The translations under genes were made by a program, and so were the position numbers. From NCBI GenBank assembly GCA_028292485.1, contig JAQGMG010000017.1, forward strand, positions 186,001-250,000: a stretch of 64,000 nucleotides of DNA, read 5' to 3'. Source of the DNA: Rhodocyclales bacterium. GTDB lineage: Bacteria > Pseudomonadota > Gammaproteobacteria > Burkholderiales > Rhodocyclaceae. This document shows positions 11,357-20,433 of the stretch, piece by piece. Position 1 is the first letter of the stretch. Each line of letters opens with the position of its first letter. The notes under the pieces were generated by a model that ran no database searches, was not told the origin of the DNA, and was given only the letters and a program-made list of their open reading frames with translations.

Positions 11357-12868
11357 ATGAAACCTTCGCTTCAGCTTCGCCTATCGCAGCATCTGGCGCT
11401 TACGCCACAACTGCAACAGTCCATCCGGCTGCTGCAGTTGTCTACGCTCGAACTCAATTCCGAGATCGAGAAAATGCTGCTCGACAATCCCTTGCTCGAG
11501 CGCGAGGGTGGCGATGAGGAAGGCGGAGGCGAGCCTGCGCCGGTTGCCGAGCTGGCCGGCACCGAGATCGTTGCCGCCGAGACAGATTTCTCCGCCGAAC
11601 GTATTGCCTCGATAGATGAAGGCGACTTCGAGCCATCGAATGTCGAGATGCCCGATACGATTACCGAGGCATACGACAGCGTTTCCGATGACGATATCGG
11701 CGAGGCGGCCGAGTGGCGCTCTGAAGCGGGCAGCGGTAGCAAGAACAACGACGGCGACGATGATTCCGATTTCCAGGAATATCAGACCACGTCGATTTCC
11801 CTGCGCGATCATCTCGACGGGCAAGTGGCACTCATGCCGCTTTCCGACCGCGACCGCGCTCTGGTACGCCTGATCATCGAGGCGCTCGAAGAAGACGGCT
11901 ATCTCGCCCAGGGCCTTGAGGAGTTACTGCCCGTCATTCCTGACGAGTGGGAAGTGGAGCTCGAAGAGCTCATCACCGCCCTGCGTCATGTCCAGCATTT
12001 CGATCCGGTCGGCGTCGGTGCGCGCAATCTGCAGGAATGCCTATTGCTGCAACTCAGGGCACGTGCGAAAGATGCGACGCGCGATCTCGCGATCGGCATC
12101 ATCGAACATTGTCTGGAAAGTCTTGCCGCACGTGATTTCGTCAAGATCCGGCGGCGCCTGTCGTGTGATGACGAAGCATTGAGGGCGGCACACACGCTGA
12201 TCTTGCGTCTGAATCCGCATCCAGGCTCGGCCTTTTCGCCGCTTGATGCGCGTTATATCGTCCCGGATGTGATCGTGCGCAAATACCGCGGCGCGTGGAC
12301 AGCCAATCTGAACCCCGAGGCGATGCCAAAGCTCAGGATTCACCGGGTTTATGCCGATATCCTGCATCAGAACCGCGGCATCAACGGATCGCTATCGACC
12401 CAGTTGCAGGAAGCAAAATGGTTGATAAAAAACGTTCAGCAAAGATTTGACACCATCCTGCGCGTTTCGCAGGCTATTGTTGAAAGGCAGCGTCAATTCT
12501 TCGATCACGGCGAGGTCGCCATGCGGCCCCTGACATTGCGTGAGATTGCCGAGGAACTGGAACTGCATGAGTCGACCGTGTCGCGCGTGACGACACAGAA
12601 ATACATGGCGACCACCAAGGGGATTTTTGAACTTAAGTATTTTTTTGGCAGTCACGTGTCTACGGACACTGGCGGTGCCTGCTCCGCCACTGCGATTCGC
12701 GCGCTGATTCGTCAGATGGTGGCAGGTGAGGACGGCAAGAAGCCGCTGTCCGACGCAAAGATTGCCGAAATGTTGGGCCAGCAAGGTATCGTCGTGGCTC
12801 GCAGAACCATCGCAAAATACCGCGAGCTACTCAATATCCCGCCGGTCAGTCAGCGCAAGTCGATCTAG
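11357..12868 (+). CDS. rpoN: RNA polymerase sigma-54 factor
   Basis: Sigma-54 directs RNA polymerase to -24/-12 promoters that need an AAA+ activator. The 503-residue protein has the glutamine- and leucine-rich activator-interacting N-terminus (LRLSQHLALTPQLQQSIRLL), an acidic variable region II (about residues 55-145), the core-binding domain, and the C-terminal RpoN box seen as ARRTIAKYREL. It stands in the conserved lptB-rpoN-hpf-ptsN series. ptsN and hprK downstream point to the nitrogen-related PTS. Confidence 0.97.
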   Translation: MKPSLQLRLSQHLALTPQLQQSIRLLQLSTLELNSEIEKMLLDNPLLEREGGDEEGGGEPAPVAELAGTEIVAAETDFSAERIASIDEGDFEPSNVEMPDTITEAYDSVSDDDIGEAAEWRSEAGSGSKNNDGDDDSDFQEYQTTSISLRDHLDGQVALMPLSDRDRALVRLIIEALEEDGYLAQGLEELLPVIPDEWEVELEELITALRHVQHFDPVGVGARNLQECLLLQLRARAKDATRDLAIGIIEHCLESLAARDFVKIRRRLSCDDEALRAAHTLILRLNPHPGSAFSPLDARYIVPDVIVRKYRGAWTANLNPEAMPKLRIHRVYADILHQNRGINGSLSTQLQEAKWLIKNVQQRFDTILRVSQAIVERQRQFFDHGEVAMRPLTLREIAEELELHESTVSRVTTQKYMATTKGIFELKYFFGSHVSTDTGGACSATAIRALIRQMVAGEDGKKPLSDAKIAEMLGQQGIVVARRTIAKYRELLNIPPVSQRKSI

Positions 12869-12878
12869 GAGTTTATCC

Positions 12879-13205
12879 ATGAATCTCAATATCACCGGCC
12901 ATCATCTGGAAGTGACAGAGTCCATCCGTAACTACGTTACTGGCAAACTCGACAGGGTGATTCGTCACTTTGAGCATGTGACGGCAGTCCACGTGATTCT
13001 CTCGGTGGCGAAACTCAAACAGAAAGCGGAAATAACGGTACATGTACGCGGCAAGGACATCTTCGTCGAAAGCGAAGAGGCAGACTTGTACGCAGCCATC
13101 GACAACATGATCGACAAGCTCGATCGTCAGGTCGTCAAGCACAAGGAAAAATCGGCTGACCACAGCCGCGACGCCATCAAGCATCAGCCTACCGCCGAGC
13201 TATAA
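12879..13205 (+). CDS. hpf: Ribosome hibernation promoting factor, short form
   Basis: HPF/YfiA proteins bind the 30S subunit in stationary phase and promote inactive ribosome dimers. The start ATG at 12879 is preceded by AGGAG (12867-12871) and gives MNLNITGHHLEVTESIRNYV, the classic N-terminus. The product is 108 residues, the short form without the C-terminal dimerisation domain of long HPF. The DLYAAIDNMIDKLDRQVVKHKEK segment of the family is present and is followed by a short tail. The gene lies 10 bases after rpoN, its usual neighbour. Confidence 0.95.
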   Translation: MNLNITGHHLEVTESIRNYVTGKLDRVIRHFEHVTAVHVILSVAKLKQKAEITVHVRGKDIFVESEEADLYAAIDNMIDKLDRQVVKHKEKSADHSRDAIKHQPTAEL

Positions 13206-13234
13206 GGCGGGCATCCCCCCAATCAGTTTTTCCC

Positions 13235-13275
13235 TGCCCCGACACGCCTTCATACCCGGCGTGCTTCGTGGGGCA
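13235..13275. other. Imperfect hairpin between hpf and ptsN
   Basis: TGCCCC (13235-13240) can pair with GGGGCA (13270-13275), and inside it CACGCC (13243-13248) pairs with GGCGTG (13258-13263). No run of T follows, so it does not look like a normal intrinsic terminator. It may be an attenuator or RNA processing site in the hpf-ptsN gap, or chance. Confidence 0.35.
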
Positions 13276-13481
13276 GACACAAATCCCCACATCGTTTTTC
13301 TGCATTCGGCACTCCGCGTGTACGAGTTCTCGACCCACGACCGAATGTCAGGCATATAATTTGAGTCAACGCCGAATTCAACATGAACGTTTAATAAATA
13401 CGTTGCCCAACGATGCTACACAGTTCCGCTGCGAGGCCGCATTTACAGGTTGTCGCGCCGGGGTATAACAAGCCCGCCTGC

Positions 13482-13967
13482 ATGAATCTGATCTCAAAGA
13501 TCCTCCCGACCGCCAATGTCATGGTGGACTTCCATGCCGCCGCCAAGAGCACGGTGTTTGAAGCCATCGGGGTCGTGTTCGAACGCCAGGCTGGCATATC
13601 GAGCAAGACCGTTACGGATGCGCTCAATCAGCGCGAGAAGCTCTGCTCGACAGGTCTTGGGCAAGGCGTGGCCATTCCGCATGGCCGCATCAAAGGCCTC
13701 AAAGTCCCGCTGGGCGCTTTTGTGCGCATGGCGGCGCCTATCCCCTTCGAGGCGCCCGATGGCAAGCCGGTCGGCCTGATCTTCATCATGCTGGTGCCGG
13801 AGCAAGCCAACGAGAGCCATTTGCAGTTGCTGTCCGAACTCGCGCAGATGTTCAGTGATCGTGAATTCCGTGATGCGTTGATCGCCGCCGGCGACGCGCA
13901 TGCCCTGCATAGTCTTTTTGCCGAATGGAACCCGAATGCGGCGAACCAGCGTCGCCCAGCTGTTTGA
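13482..13967 (+). CDS. ptsN: Nitrogen PTS EIIA component (PtsN)
   Basis: EIIA-Ntr is the phosphate acceptor of the nitrogen-related phosphotransferase system, phosphorylated by NPr. The phosphorylated histidine lies in GLGQGVAIPHGRI, which matches the family. I place the start at the ATG at 13482 (MNLISKILP) because it matches the usual N-terminus and gives 161 residues. An upstream in-frame ATG at 13413 would add 23 residues unlike the family. The 3' end overlaps the hprK start. Confidence 0.95.
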   Translation: MNLISKILPTANVMVDFHAAAKSTVFEAIGVVFERQAGISSKTVTDALNQREKLCSTGLGQGVAIPHGRIKGLKVPLGAFVRMAAPIPFEAPDGKPVGLIFIMLVPEQANESHLQLLSELAQMFSDREFRDALIAAGDAHALHSLFAEWNPNAANQRRPAV

Positions 13968-14880
13968 GGCCAACCGGGCTGGCCTGCGTCTGCGTCACAT
14001 TGCGGGTCGTCTGGACACGCACATTACGGTTCATGACAATAGGGTATGGGCTGCCGATCTCGTCGGCCACCTGAACCTGATTCATCCGACACGGCTGCAG
14101 GTCATCGGTGAAACCGAGTTCGCCTGGGCGCGCCGTCAGGCACGCGACAAGCTCGAACACCATCTTCTTGCCATTCTCGCCGCACCACCGCCAGGCATCA
14201 TCGTTGCCGACGACTGCGAAGTGCCCGACATCATCCGCCGCAACTGCGAAGATGTCGGTGTGCCGGTGCTGGCTTCACCGCTCGAATCGGCGCGCGTCAT
14301 CGACGCTTTGCGCTCCTACCTCGCACGCAAGCTCGCCGAGCGCGTGTCGTTGCACGGTGTGTTCATGGATGTACTCGGTCTGGGTGTGCTGGTCACCGGC
14401 GATTCCGGCGCTGGCAAATCCGAGCTGGCGCTGGAGCTGATCTCACGCGGGCATGGCCTCGTGGCCGACGATGTGGTGGAGATTTCGCGCATCGCCTCGG
14501 GTGTACTCGAAGGGCGTTGCCCCGAGATGCTCAAGGATTTCCTCGAAGTGCGAGGTCTGGGCATCCTCAACATCCGCACGATCTTTGGCGAGACGGCATG
14601 TCGCCGCAAGATGCGCCTGCGCCTGATCGTTCATTTGCAACGGCGCAATCCGGGGCAAGATGAGCCCTTGCGCCTGACGCTTGAAGATGAGGAGCAGGAT
14701 GTGTTGGGCGTCGGTGTGCGGCGCATCGTGTTGCCCGTTGCCGCAGGCCGCAATCTGGCCGTGTTGCTGGAAGCCGCGGTGCGCAACACCATCCTGCAAT
14801 TGCGCGGTATCGATTCGGCACAAGAGTTCGTGGACCGTCAGCGTCATGCGCTGGATCAGGACGGTCCTTTCGAGCATTGA
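13936..14880 (+). CDS. hprK: HPr kinase/phosphorylase
   Basis: This bifunctional enzyme phosphorylates or dephosphorylates a regulatory serine in HPr-type carrier proteins. The C-terminal kinase domain has the P-loop GDSGAGKSE and the following LVADDVVEI segment. The HprK signature is seen around LEVRGLGILNIRTIFGE. The start at 13936 (MRRTSVAQLFE) is favoured; the frame is open back to 13900. The gene overlaps ptsN by 32 bases. HprK with PtsN and an NPr-type HPr is characteristic of betaproteobacteria. A terminator follows 46 bases downstream. Confidence 0.95.
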   Translation: MRRTSVAQLFEANRAGLRLRHIAGRLDTHITVHDNRVWAADLVGHLNLIHPTRLQVIGETEFAWARRQARDKLEHHLLAILAAPPPGIIVADDCEVPDIIRRNCEDVGVPVLASPLESARVIDALRSYLARKLAERVSLHGVFMDVLGLGVLVTGDSGAGKSELALELISRGHGLVADDVVEISRIASGVLEGRCPEMLKDFLEVRGLGILNIRTIFGETACRRKMRLRLIVHLQRRNPGQDEPLRLTLEDEEQDVLGVGVRRIVLPVAAGRNLAVLLEAAVRNTILQLRGIDSAQEFVDRQRHALDQDGPFEH

Positions 14881-14926
14881 TGTGTCAAGATTTTTGGCCC
14901 AATAGGAAAGGGCAAAAACAGGACAG

Positions 14927-14952
14927 AAAAAGGGCGCCGTAGCGCCCTTTTT
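14927..14952 (+). terminator. Rho-independent terminator after hprK
   Basis: An 11-base perfect stem (AAAAAGGGCGC at 14927-14937 pairing with 14942-14952) encloses the loop CGTA and ends in a T run. The A run on the other side makes it bidirectional, so it can also end the leftward FHA/ttcA transcript that stops at 14978. Confidence 0.92.
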
Positions 14953-14977
14953 ATTTGTCTGGAATTTCCGGGTCGCG

Positions 14978-15958
14978 CTATTGGCGCTCGCCCACATCGA
15001 AGACCATGGGTTCGCAACCAACTTCCAGTGGCGAGTAGCCAAAGCCAATGCGGCCGTGAAGCGGTAATTCGCATTCGCCACGCTTGAGCAATACTTCTAC
15101 GCCCTGATCGTCGAGAAGGTAGGTTCCGTTGGTGCTGCTATCGATCAGTATGAAACGGCCATGACGCCACTCGATGCGCGCATGTTGGCGCGAAGCGCGA
15201 CGGTCCGTGATCACCAGATCGTTGGCTTCTTCGCGGCCGGCCAGCAGGACGGGCCTGTGCTCTGAAACCAGCATGCTGGCACCGTGGTAGCGCAGCAGCA
15301 GACGCATGCGTGCCGTTTCGCTGTCCGGTGCCGTGTTTGAAACCGGCCGCGGCCGTGACGATGGCATGAACGATGGCTGCGGTGGCGGCACGGTCAACGG
15401 GCCGCGTGAGTTCAACGCCTGCAGATTGCCCGGTTGCAGCTCCAGCAGCGGCATGTCAAGACCGCCGGTATTCACTGACAATTGTGTTGAAGAATTCAGA
15501 TTGGCACGCATGCCCTCGGAAAACTGCGACACCGCTTCATTCGAAACGAGTATCTGCCCCGACGCAGCAAATGGCAGCAGGCCCAAGGCCATCTCGAGAT
15601 CGCTCGAGTCGAGGCCCTGGCCGGGCGTCGAGCTGGCGTGCAACACGACGCGCACGGCCAGATTGATGCCCGATACTGGCGGCAGCTGCGAGATACGCTT
15701 GATCATGTCATTCGCAGCTTGGGCGGCGCCGTCGCTGCGCGGGAAAGACGCCATGAGGCGGCCCGTATCTGCAGGCAGGCGGGTGCCTGCAAAGGCTTGC
15801 ACTGAACGCTCGGCACGCGCCAGGGCGCGCTCCACAGCACGCGCTGCTTCGGCCGCTCCCAATTTTTCGGCAAGCGGTGCGGCGCCGGTAACTTCCGCTA
15901 CCAGTACGCTTGTATCAACCAGCTTGTCTCGCATCATCTTTCCAGACTCCATTGCCAT
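14978..15958 (-). CDS. FHA-domain protein with N-terminal cyclase-like domain
   Basis: The C-terminal part (about residues 225-315) is a forkhead-associated domain, seen as the segments VLLAGREEANDLVI, RRASRQHARIEW and STNGTYLLDDQG, including the conserved Gly-Arg, Ser-Arg-x-His and Asn-Gly residues. FHA domains bind phosphothreonine peptides. The N-terminal 180 residues resemble a nucleotide cyclase fold (VLVAEVTGAAPLAEKLG), but the metal-binding aspartates are not evident, so this part is probably non-catalytic. A proline-rich linker joins the two. It starts immediately at the ttcA stop, so it is the second gene of a ttcA transcript. Confidence 0.75.
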   Translation of the reverse strand: MAMESGKMMRDKLVDTSVLVAEVTGAAPLAEKLGAAEAARAVERALARAERSVQAFAGTRLPADTGRLMASFPRSDGAAQAANDMIKRISQLPPVSGINLAVRVVLHASSTPGQGLDSSDLEMALGLLPFAASGQILVSNEAVSQFSEGMRANLNSSTQLSVNTGGLDMPLLELQPGNLQALNSRGPLTVPPPQPSFMPSSRPRPVSNTAPDSETARMRLLLRYHGASMLVSEHRPVLLAGREEANDLVITDRRASRQHARIEWRHGRFILIDSSTNGTYLLDDQGVEVLLKRGECELPLHGRIGFGYSPLEVGCEPMVFDVGERQ

Positions 15959-16912
15959 TCACTGTACTCCCCAGCTCATCCAGCGAACAGGACTTTCCGT
16001 CACCGTGCTGGTTGGCAAATCGGGCTGATCAAATACGATATCCCCGCCGCCGGCCAGATCCGCTTCAGCAAGCTGCATGCCACTCTTCAATGTCTTGAAG
16101 TCATAGAGCATGCCATCGGCGAGGTGGCTTGGCACTATGTTCTGAAGGGCAGTGGCGATCGACTCGACCCTGCCTGGATAAAGCCGGTCCCATTCGCGCA
16201 GCATGGCCTTGATCTGTTTGCGCTGTGCATTCTCCTGAGAGCCACACAGATTGCAGGGGATGATAGGGTAATCCATGGCGCGCGCGAACTTGGCCAGATC
16301 GGCTTCGGCGCAATAGGCCAATGGCCGGATCACGATGTGCTGACCATTGTCGCTGATCAGTTTGGGTGGCATCGCCTTGATCTTGCCGCCGAAGAACATG
16401 TTCAGGAACATCGTTTCGATCAGGTCTTCGCGATGATGGCCCAAGGCGATCTTTGTCGCGCCCAGCTCGCGCGCGACGCGATAAATGATGGCGCGCCGCA
16501 AGCGGGAACACAGCGAGCAGGTCGTTTTGCCTTCAGGGATTTTTTCCTTGACGATGGAGTAGGTGTCTTCAGTGGCGATGTGATATTCGACGCCGACAGA
16601 TTCGAAGTATCTCGGCAGTACATCGGCAGGGAATCCCGGCTGCTTCTGGTCCAGATTCATGGCGATCAAGCGGAACTTGACCGGCGCGCGCTCACGCATC
16701 GCCATGAGCAGTGTCAGCAGCGAATACGAATCCTTACCGCCGGAGCAGCACACCAGGACGGTATCGCCTTCCTCGATCATGTTGAAATCCGCAATTGCCT
16801 GGCCAACCGAGCGCGTAAGGCGCTTCTTCAAGCGCTGTACGGTGCTTGAAAGCTCCTGCGAAACTGCAACGTCATCAATCAGGGTTTCCATTGAATTCAC
16901 GTACTTGAGCAC
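15959..16912 (-). CDS. ttcA: tRNA 2-thiocytidine(32) synthetase TtcA
   Basis: TtcA adds sulfur to cytidine 32 of some tRNAs using an Fe-S cluster and ATP. The PP-loop [10 protein letters not shown] and the CxxC pair (CSLCSRLRR), with a further cysteine pair in CNLCGS, identify it. The sequence [20 protein letters not shown] is family specific. The frame opens at a GTG at 16912, but the ATG at 16891 ([10 protein letters not shown]) may be the true start. A TATAAT box reading leftward lies at 16930-16935, with only a weak -35. The FHA gene follows without a gap. Confidence 0.95.
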   Translation of the reverse strand: MLKYVNSMETLIDDVAVSQELSSTVQRLKKRLTRSVGQAIADFNMIEEGDTVLVCCSGGKDSYSLLTLLMAMRERAPVKFRLIAMNLDQKQPGFPADVLPRYFESVGVEYHIATEDTYSIVKEKIPEGKTTCSLCSRLRRAIIYRVARELGATKIALGHHREDLIETMFLNMFFGGKIKAMPPKLISDNGQHIVIRPLAYCAEADLAKFARAMDYPIIPCNLCGSQENAQRKQIKAMLREWDRLYPGRVESIATALQNIVPSHLADGMLYDFKTLKSGMQLAEADLAGGGDIVFDQPDLPTSTVTESPVRWMSWGVQ

Positions 16913-17160
16913 TGCCTATTGGTGTTCGAATTATATTATTGATGCGTTGCACAAACAGCGCAGCTTTGTAATCAATGGTGGCAATAGCACGTGAATTTGT
17001 CACGCTGCGGGGAAAAAGACCAGACCTGAACTCTAAACGAATGGTCTGTCAGACAGAAGGCAGAAATAAGCCGCCAAGGTGTTTTTGCTTCGTCCCGGCA
17101 AGCAGGCGTGCCACCTTTCCCCATGCAGCACAATGTTGCCTCGAGCAATTTACGACGCCC

Positions 17161-18147
17161 TCATTGTTGCCTTGAGTCGTCTGCGTTGCCCGGGCCTCTC
17201 AGGGCTGGCGTTGCGCATGCTGTCAGGTATTCATGATGCAAGCGCTCTACCAGCGTGGCAACGTCCGGCGCATCGTGGATGTTGGCCACGCCGTGGCCTG
17301 CGCTCCACACGTCGCGCCAGGCTTTGGCTTCCTCGGCGAGGTCTTTGAGCACAGCCTTGCCGACGCCAGGCTGCAGCGATTCGCGTGTGTAACCTGCGGC
17401 TGTGAGAGACGGCAATAGAAAGTTGGCATTGGCACCAGAGATGGCATCGGTATATACGACATCCTGTGCGCGCGCATCGATCAGCATCTGCTTGTATTCG
17501 GATTGGGCATGCGCTTCGGCAGTCGCGATGAAACGCGTGCCGAGATAGGCAAGATCGGCACCGAGGACTTCGGCGGCGCGAACGCCGTAGCCGTCCGAGA
17601 TCGCACCGCCGAGGATCAGGCAACCGTCCCAGAATTCACGAATCTCCCGCACCAGCGAAAACGGGCTTTGCACGCCCGCATGCCCGCCCGCGCCAGCGGC
17701 GACGGCGATGATGCCGTCAACACCGGCCTCAATGGCTTTGCGCGCGTGATGAGCATGAATGACGTCGGCGAAAACCAGCCCGCCATATTCGTGCACGGCG
17801 GCCACGATTGAACCGGGGTGGCCAAGGCTTGTGATGACGAAGGGGACGTGATGACGCACCACAATCTCGACGTCTTCGCGCAGACGCGGATTGCTGGCAT
17901 GCAGGATCAGGTTGATCCCGTAAGGTGCAAAGGTTTTTTGAGCGGACTCTGCGTCGTCACGCGCCAGTTCGACTTGTCGCAACCAGTCGTCAAGCTGGCT
18001 GGCAGGTCGGGCGTTCAGAGCCGGCAGGCTGCCCGCAACGCCTGCGCGGCAACACGCGATGACCAGCTCGGGTCCGGATACAAGAAACATCGGCGCGGCG
18101 ATGACGGGCAGGCGCAAAGCGCCGTGGAAGATATCAGGCAGGGACAT
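17161..18147 (-). CDS. Nitronate monooxygenase / 2-nitropropane dioxygenase family
   Basis: This is a TIM-barrel FMN enzyme of the NPD family, 328 residues, that oxidises alkyl nitronates. Visible family features are the N-terminal LPVIAAPMFLVSG and the FMN phosphate-binding region AAGAGGHAG. LILGGAISDGYGV follows at about residue 200. It stands alone on the minus strand with about 250 bases on the ttcA side, so it is likely a single-gene unit. Exact substrate is unknown; many members detoxify propionate 3-nitronate. Confidence 0.88.
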   Translation of the reverse strand: MSLPDIFHGALRLPVIAAPMFLVSGPELVIACCRAGVAGSLPALNARPASQLDDWLRQVELARDDAESAQKTFAPYGINLILHASNPRLREDVEIVVRHHVPFVITSLGHPGSIVAAVHEYGGLVFADVIHAHHARKAIEAGVDGIIAVAAGAGGHAGVQSPFSLVREIREFWDGCLILGGAISDGYGVRAAEVLGADLAYLGTRFIATAEAHAQSEYKQMLIDARAQDVVYTDAISGANANFLLPSLTAAGYTRESLQPGVGKAVLKDLAEEAKAWRDVWSAGHGVANIHDAPDVATLVERLHHEYLTACATPALRGPGNADDSRQQ

Positions 18148-18225
18148 GACCGGCTCCAGCCAAAGCGGGAGGCCAGCCTAACATGCGCCGTATCACCAGG
18201 CAGAGGGCACTACGAGCAATACATG

Positions 18226-18741
18226 TCAGGCAGAGCTGCCTTGAGAAGAGCCTTTGAGCATCTGCGAAACCTGGACACGCAGCGCGTCTGCCTGCGAGCG
18301 GCCATTACGCGATTCGCGCAAGGCGCGGTACCAGCGCGACATGGCCTGCCGTGCTTCTTGCTGGTCCTGTACGCGTTCGAGGTCGCTGATCACGCTGCTG
18401 GCCATGACGCCCAGACTTTCGCGCGCACGCGCCATCATGAAACTGCTGGCGGTCATCCATTCGTCCGACAGATTGCTGTCGGAAGGCGCCTTCTGAGCGG
18501 CCTGGGGCGTGGTATTGATCTCGGCCAATCCGCGTTCGACCAGCTCGTTGAGCTCAGCCGTAACGTTCTGACCCGGGAGCATGCCGACCAACTCGCCAAC
18601 AGTTCTGACACCGTCCGCCAGCAGGAGGACGCGACGCATCGCGTAGGTCAGGCCCGCATCGCGCTGGGTAATCACTTCTGCGCCGAGTGCTGTCTTTTGC
18701 GGGATGAAACCGGAACTGGCTGTACTTGAGACGGTCTGCAT
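18226..18741 (-). CDS. Conserved-looking hypothetical protein with winged-helix-like N-terminus
   Basis: The product is a 171-residue soluble protein that I do not recognise by name. Residues 25-75 (RDAGLTYAMRRVLLLADGVRTVGELVGMLPG, read in part) look like a small helix-turn-helix or winged-helix bundle similar to domains that start 'all regulators of growth/type IV pili' proteins in betaproteobacteria. The C-terminal 90 residues are helical with a Gln/Arg-rich end. There is no signal peptide or membrane segment. It is on the minus strand upstream of the nitronate monooxygenase, 78 bases apart. Confidence 0.65.
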   Translation of the reverse strand: MQTVSSTASSGFIPQKTALGAEVITQRDAGLTYAMRRVLLLADGVRTVGELVGMLPGQNVTAELNELVERGLAEINTTPQAAQKAPSDSNLSDEWMTASSFMMARARESLGVMASSVISDLERVQDQQEARQAMSRWYRALRESRNGRSQADALRVQVSQMLKGSSQGSSA

Positions 18742-18959
18742 GACGATATTCTCCGAACGGCTGAATTTGAAATCGGGGCAGTAAAAGTCTGATACCTCTT
18801 AAATTTGCGTCATGGAAGCTTATCTGTTGAATCAATGATTCTGATGATCAGATCGGCGAATTCGCTATTTAATCAGTAAAAACAACAGTTTTGTCGTTTT
18901 TGTCGTTTTGTGCGACGCACAAGGCAAGAATCGATTTATACCGATACGGCTTGAACCGT

Positions 18960-20264
18960 TCAGCGCTTACGAACGGGCGTAATTAGTTCGCTTTGCAACA
19001 AAAGATCCCAGTCCACATCCCCGCAAATAACGTGCTCAAAGCCGTTCATGCGAACGTGCGCCGATACGGTTACACACGTATTGCCACTACTGATCGATAC
19101 GTAGGGCCGCGTCACCTGTGGCTTGCCGGGGTGTTGCAGGGCGCGCCGGAAGTAGGGGCGTCGTGACCAGCGCGCGCCCGGCATCTGCCCCAATTCGCGC
19201 AGGACACCCTTGCCGCGCTGCTCGCCTGCACTGATATTGGTGCCAACCTGGCGCCCTTCTGCATCAAGAAGGTAAAAACATTCAGCTGCTGGCTGATCGA
19301 GAAAGCCCTTGGCGGCACTGTCCAGCGGGATGCCGCTGGACAGCAGGACGCCTGCGTAACCGATGGCGTTCAGGTAAGGGGCGATGCGTTCATGATGCGA
19401 CGCTTCCTGGGTGTGAATGTGCTCTTCGTAACGGCTCCATAGGGCGTCCAGCGCCGGGGCGACAGGCGCGGAATCGCTCAGGGCTTGCGCGGCGGGACGG
19501 GCGAAGAACCAGCCCTGGCCGAAGTCGATGTCGGAATCCATGGCGATCAACGCCTGATCCAGCGTTTCGATGCCCTCCAACAGGACCAATGCACCGGTTT
19601 CGTGCAGCATGCTGACCAGTCGTGGCAGCACGCGACGGGCCGTTGCATCGTGTTCGGTGCGCACGGCAAACGAGCGGTCGAGTTTCACCACATCGGGCTG
19701 GATGCGCCAGACGCGGTCAAAATTGGAGTGACCCGCGCCGAAGTCGTCGAGCGCCAGGCCCAGGCCCAGCGCACGCAGCGCCGCCGCGCCGTCTTCAAGG
19801 CGCACACGATCAGTGACCGCTTCTTCCACCACTTCAATGATGCAGCGGTGCGCAGGTATACCGCTGCTCGCAACCATCGCTGCAACCATGCGGGCGCTGC
19901 TTTCAGCATCGAAGCGGCCGAACAATGCAGGGTGCAGGTTCAGGAACAGCCAGCCATCACTCGAACGCGCGTTCCAGGCATGCATCAGGCGACAGGCGCG
20001 ATCCATTTGCAGCAGCTCGCCAGTCGTATCGACAAGCTTGAAAAAGTCGGGGGGCGTGATTGTTGTTTCGCTCTTGCCGGCGATGCGTATCAAGCCCTCG
20101 TGACCGATAACGCGGCTATGGCTGAAACTGACGATGGGCTGAAAGACGCTGCTGACGCTCAGATCGCGCCAGCGCAGCGTCATCCTGCCGTCTTTGAGCT
20201 CGGCACCGGAAATGAATTCTTGAAGATCGGCAGGCAGTTCGGTGGCAAGCAGGTTGTGCGGCAT
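18960..20264 (-). CDS. EAL-domain protein with C-terminal YkuI_C/Cache-like sensor
   Basis: The N-terminal half (about residues 35-260) is an EAL domain, which hydrolyses or senses cyclic di-GMP. The signature glutamate lies in HEGLIRI (Glu56-Gly-Leu, an accepted variant of EAL). DDFGAGHSNFDRVWRIQPDVVK (shown in part) carries the metal-binding DD pair, and LLEGIET carries a late glutamate, so the enzyme may be active. Residues 290-425 resemble the YkuI_C sensor fold found after EAL in Bacillus YkuI, with the ligand-pocket like segment around RRPYFRRAL. No membrane segments are seen, so it should be cytoplasmic. It is monocistronic. Confidence 0.85.
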   Translation of the reverse strand: MPHNLLATELPADLQEFISGAELKDGRMTLRWRDLSVSSVFQPIVSFSHSRVIGHEGLIRIAGKSETTITPPDFFKLVDTTGELLQMDRACRLMHAWNARSSDGWLFLNLHPALFGRFDAESSARMVAAMVASSGIPAHRCIIEVVEEAVTDRVRLEDGAAALRALGLGLALDDFGAGHSNFDRVWRIQPDVVKLDRSFAVRTEHDATARRVLPRLVSMLHETGALVLLEGIETLDQALIAMDSDIDFGQGWFFARPAAQALSDSAPVAPALDALWSRYEEHIHTQEASHHERIAPYLNAIGYAGVLLSSGIPLDSAAKGFLDQPAAECFYLLDAEGRQVGTNISAGEQRGKGVLRELGQMPGARWSRRPYFRRALQHPGKPQVTRPYVSISSGNTCVTVSAHVRMNGFEHVICGDVDWDLLLQSELITPVRKR

Positions 20265-20433
20265 GGGGCTTCTATGCGGTGATCGGTGTAAACCCGATTA
20301 CGACTTCCATGGCGTGAACATGAGCCTCATTCGACGTGCGTAATATCCGCTGCATGCACAAGCCGCTCCGGTAAACTGCCGGATGGTCGTCATTTCGTGC
20401 GGCTGGAAACGTGCAAGTCAGTGGTGTAAGTCG

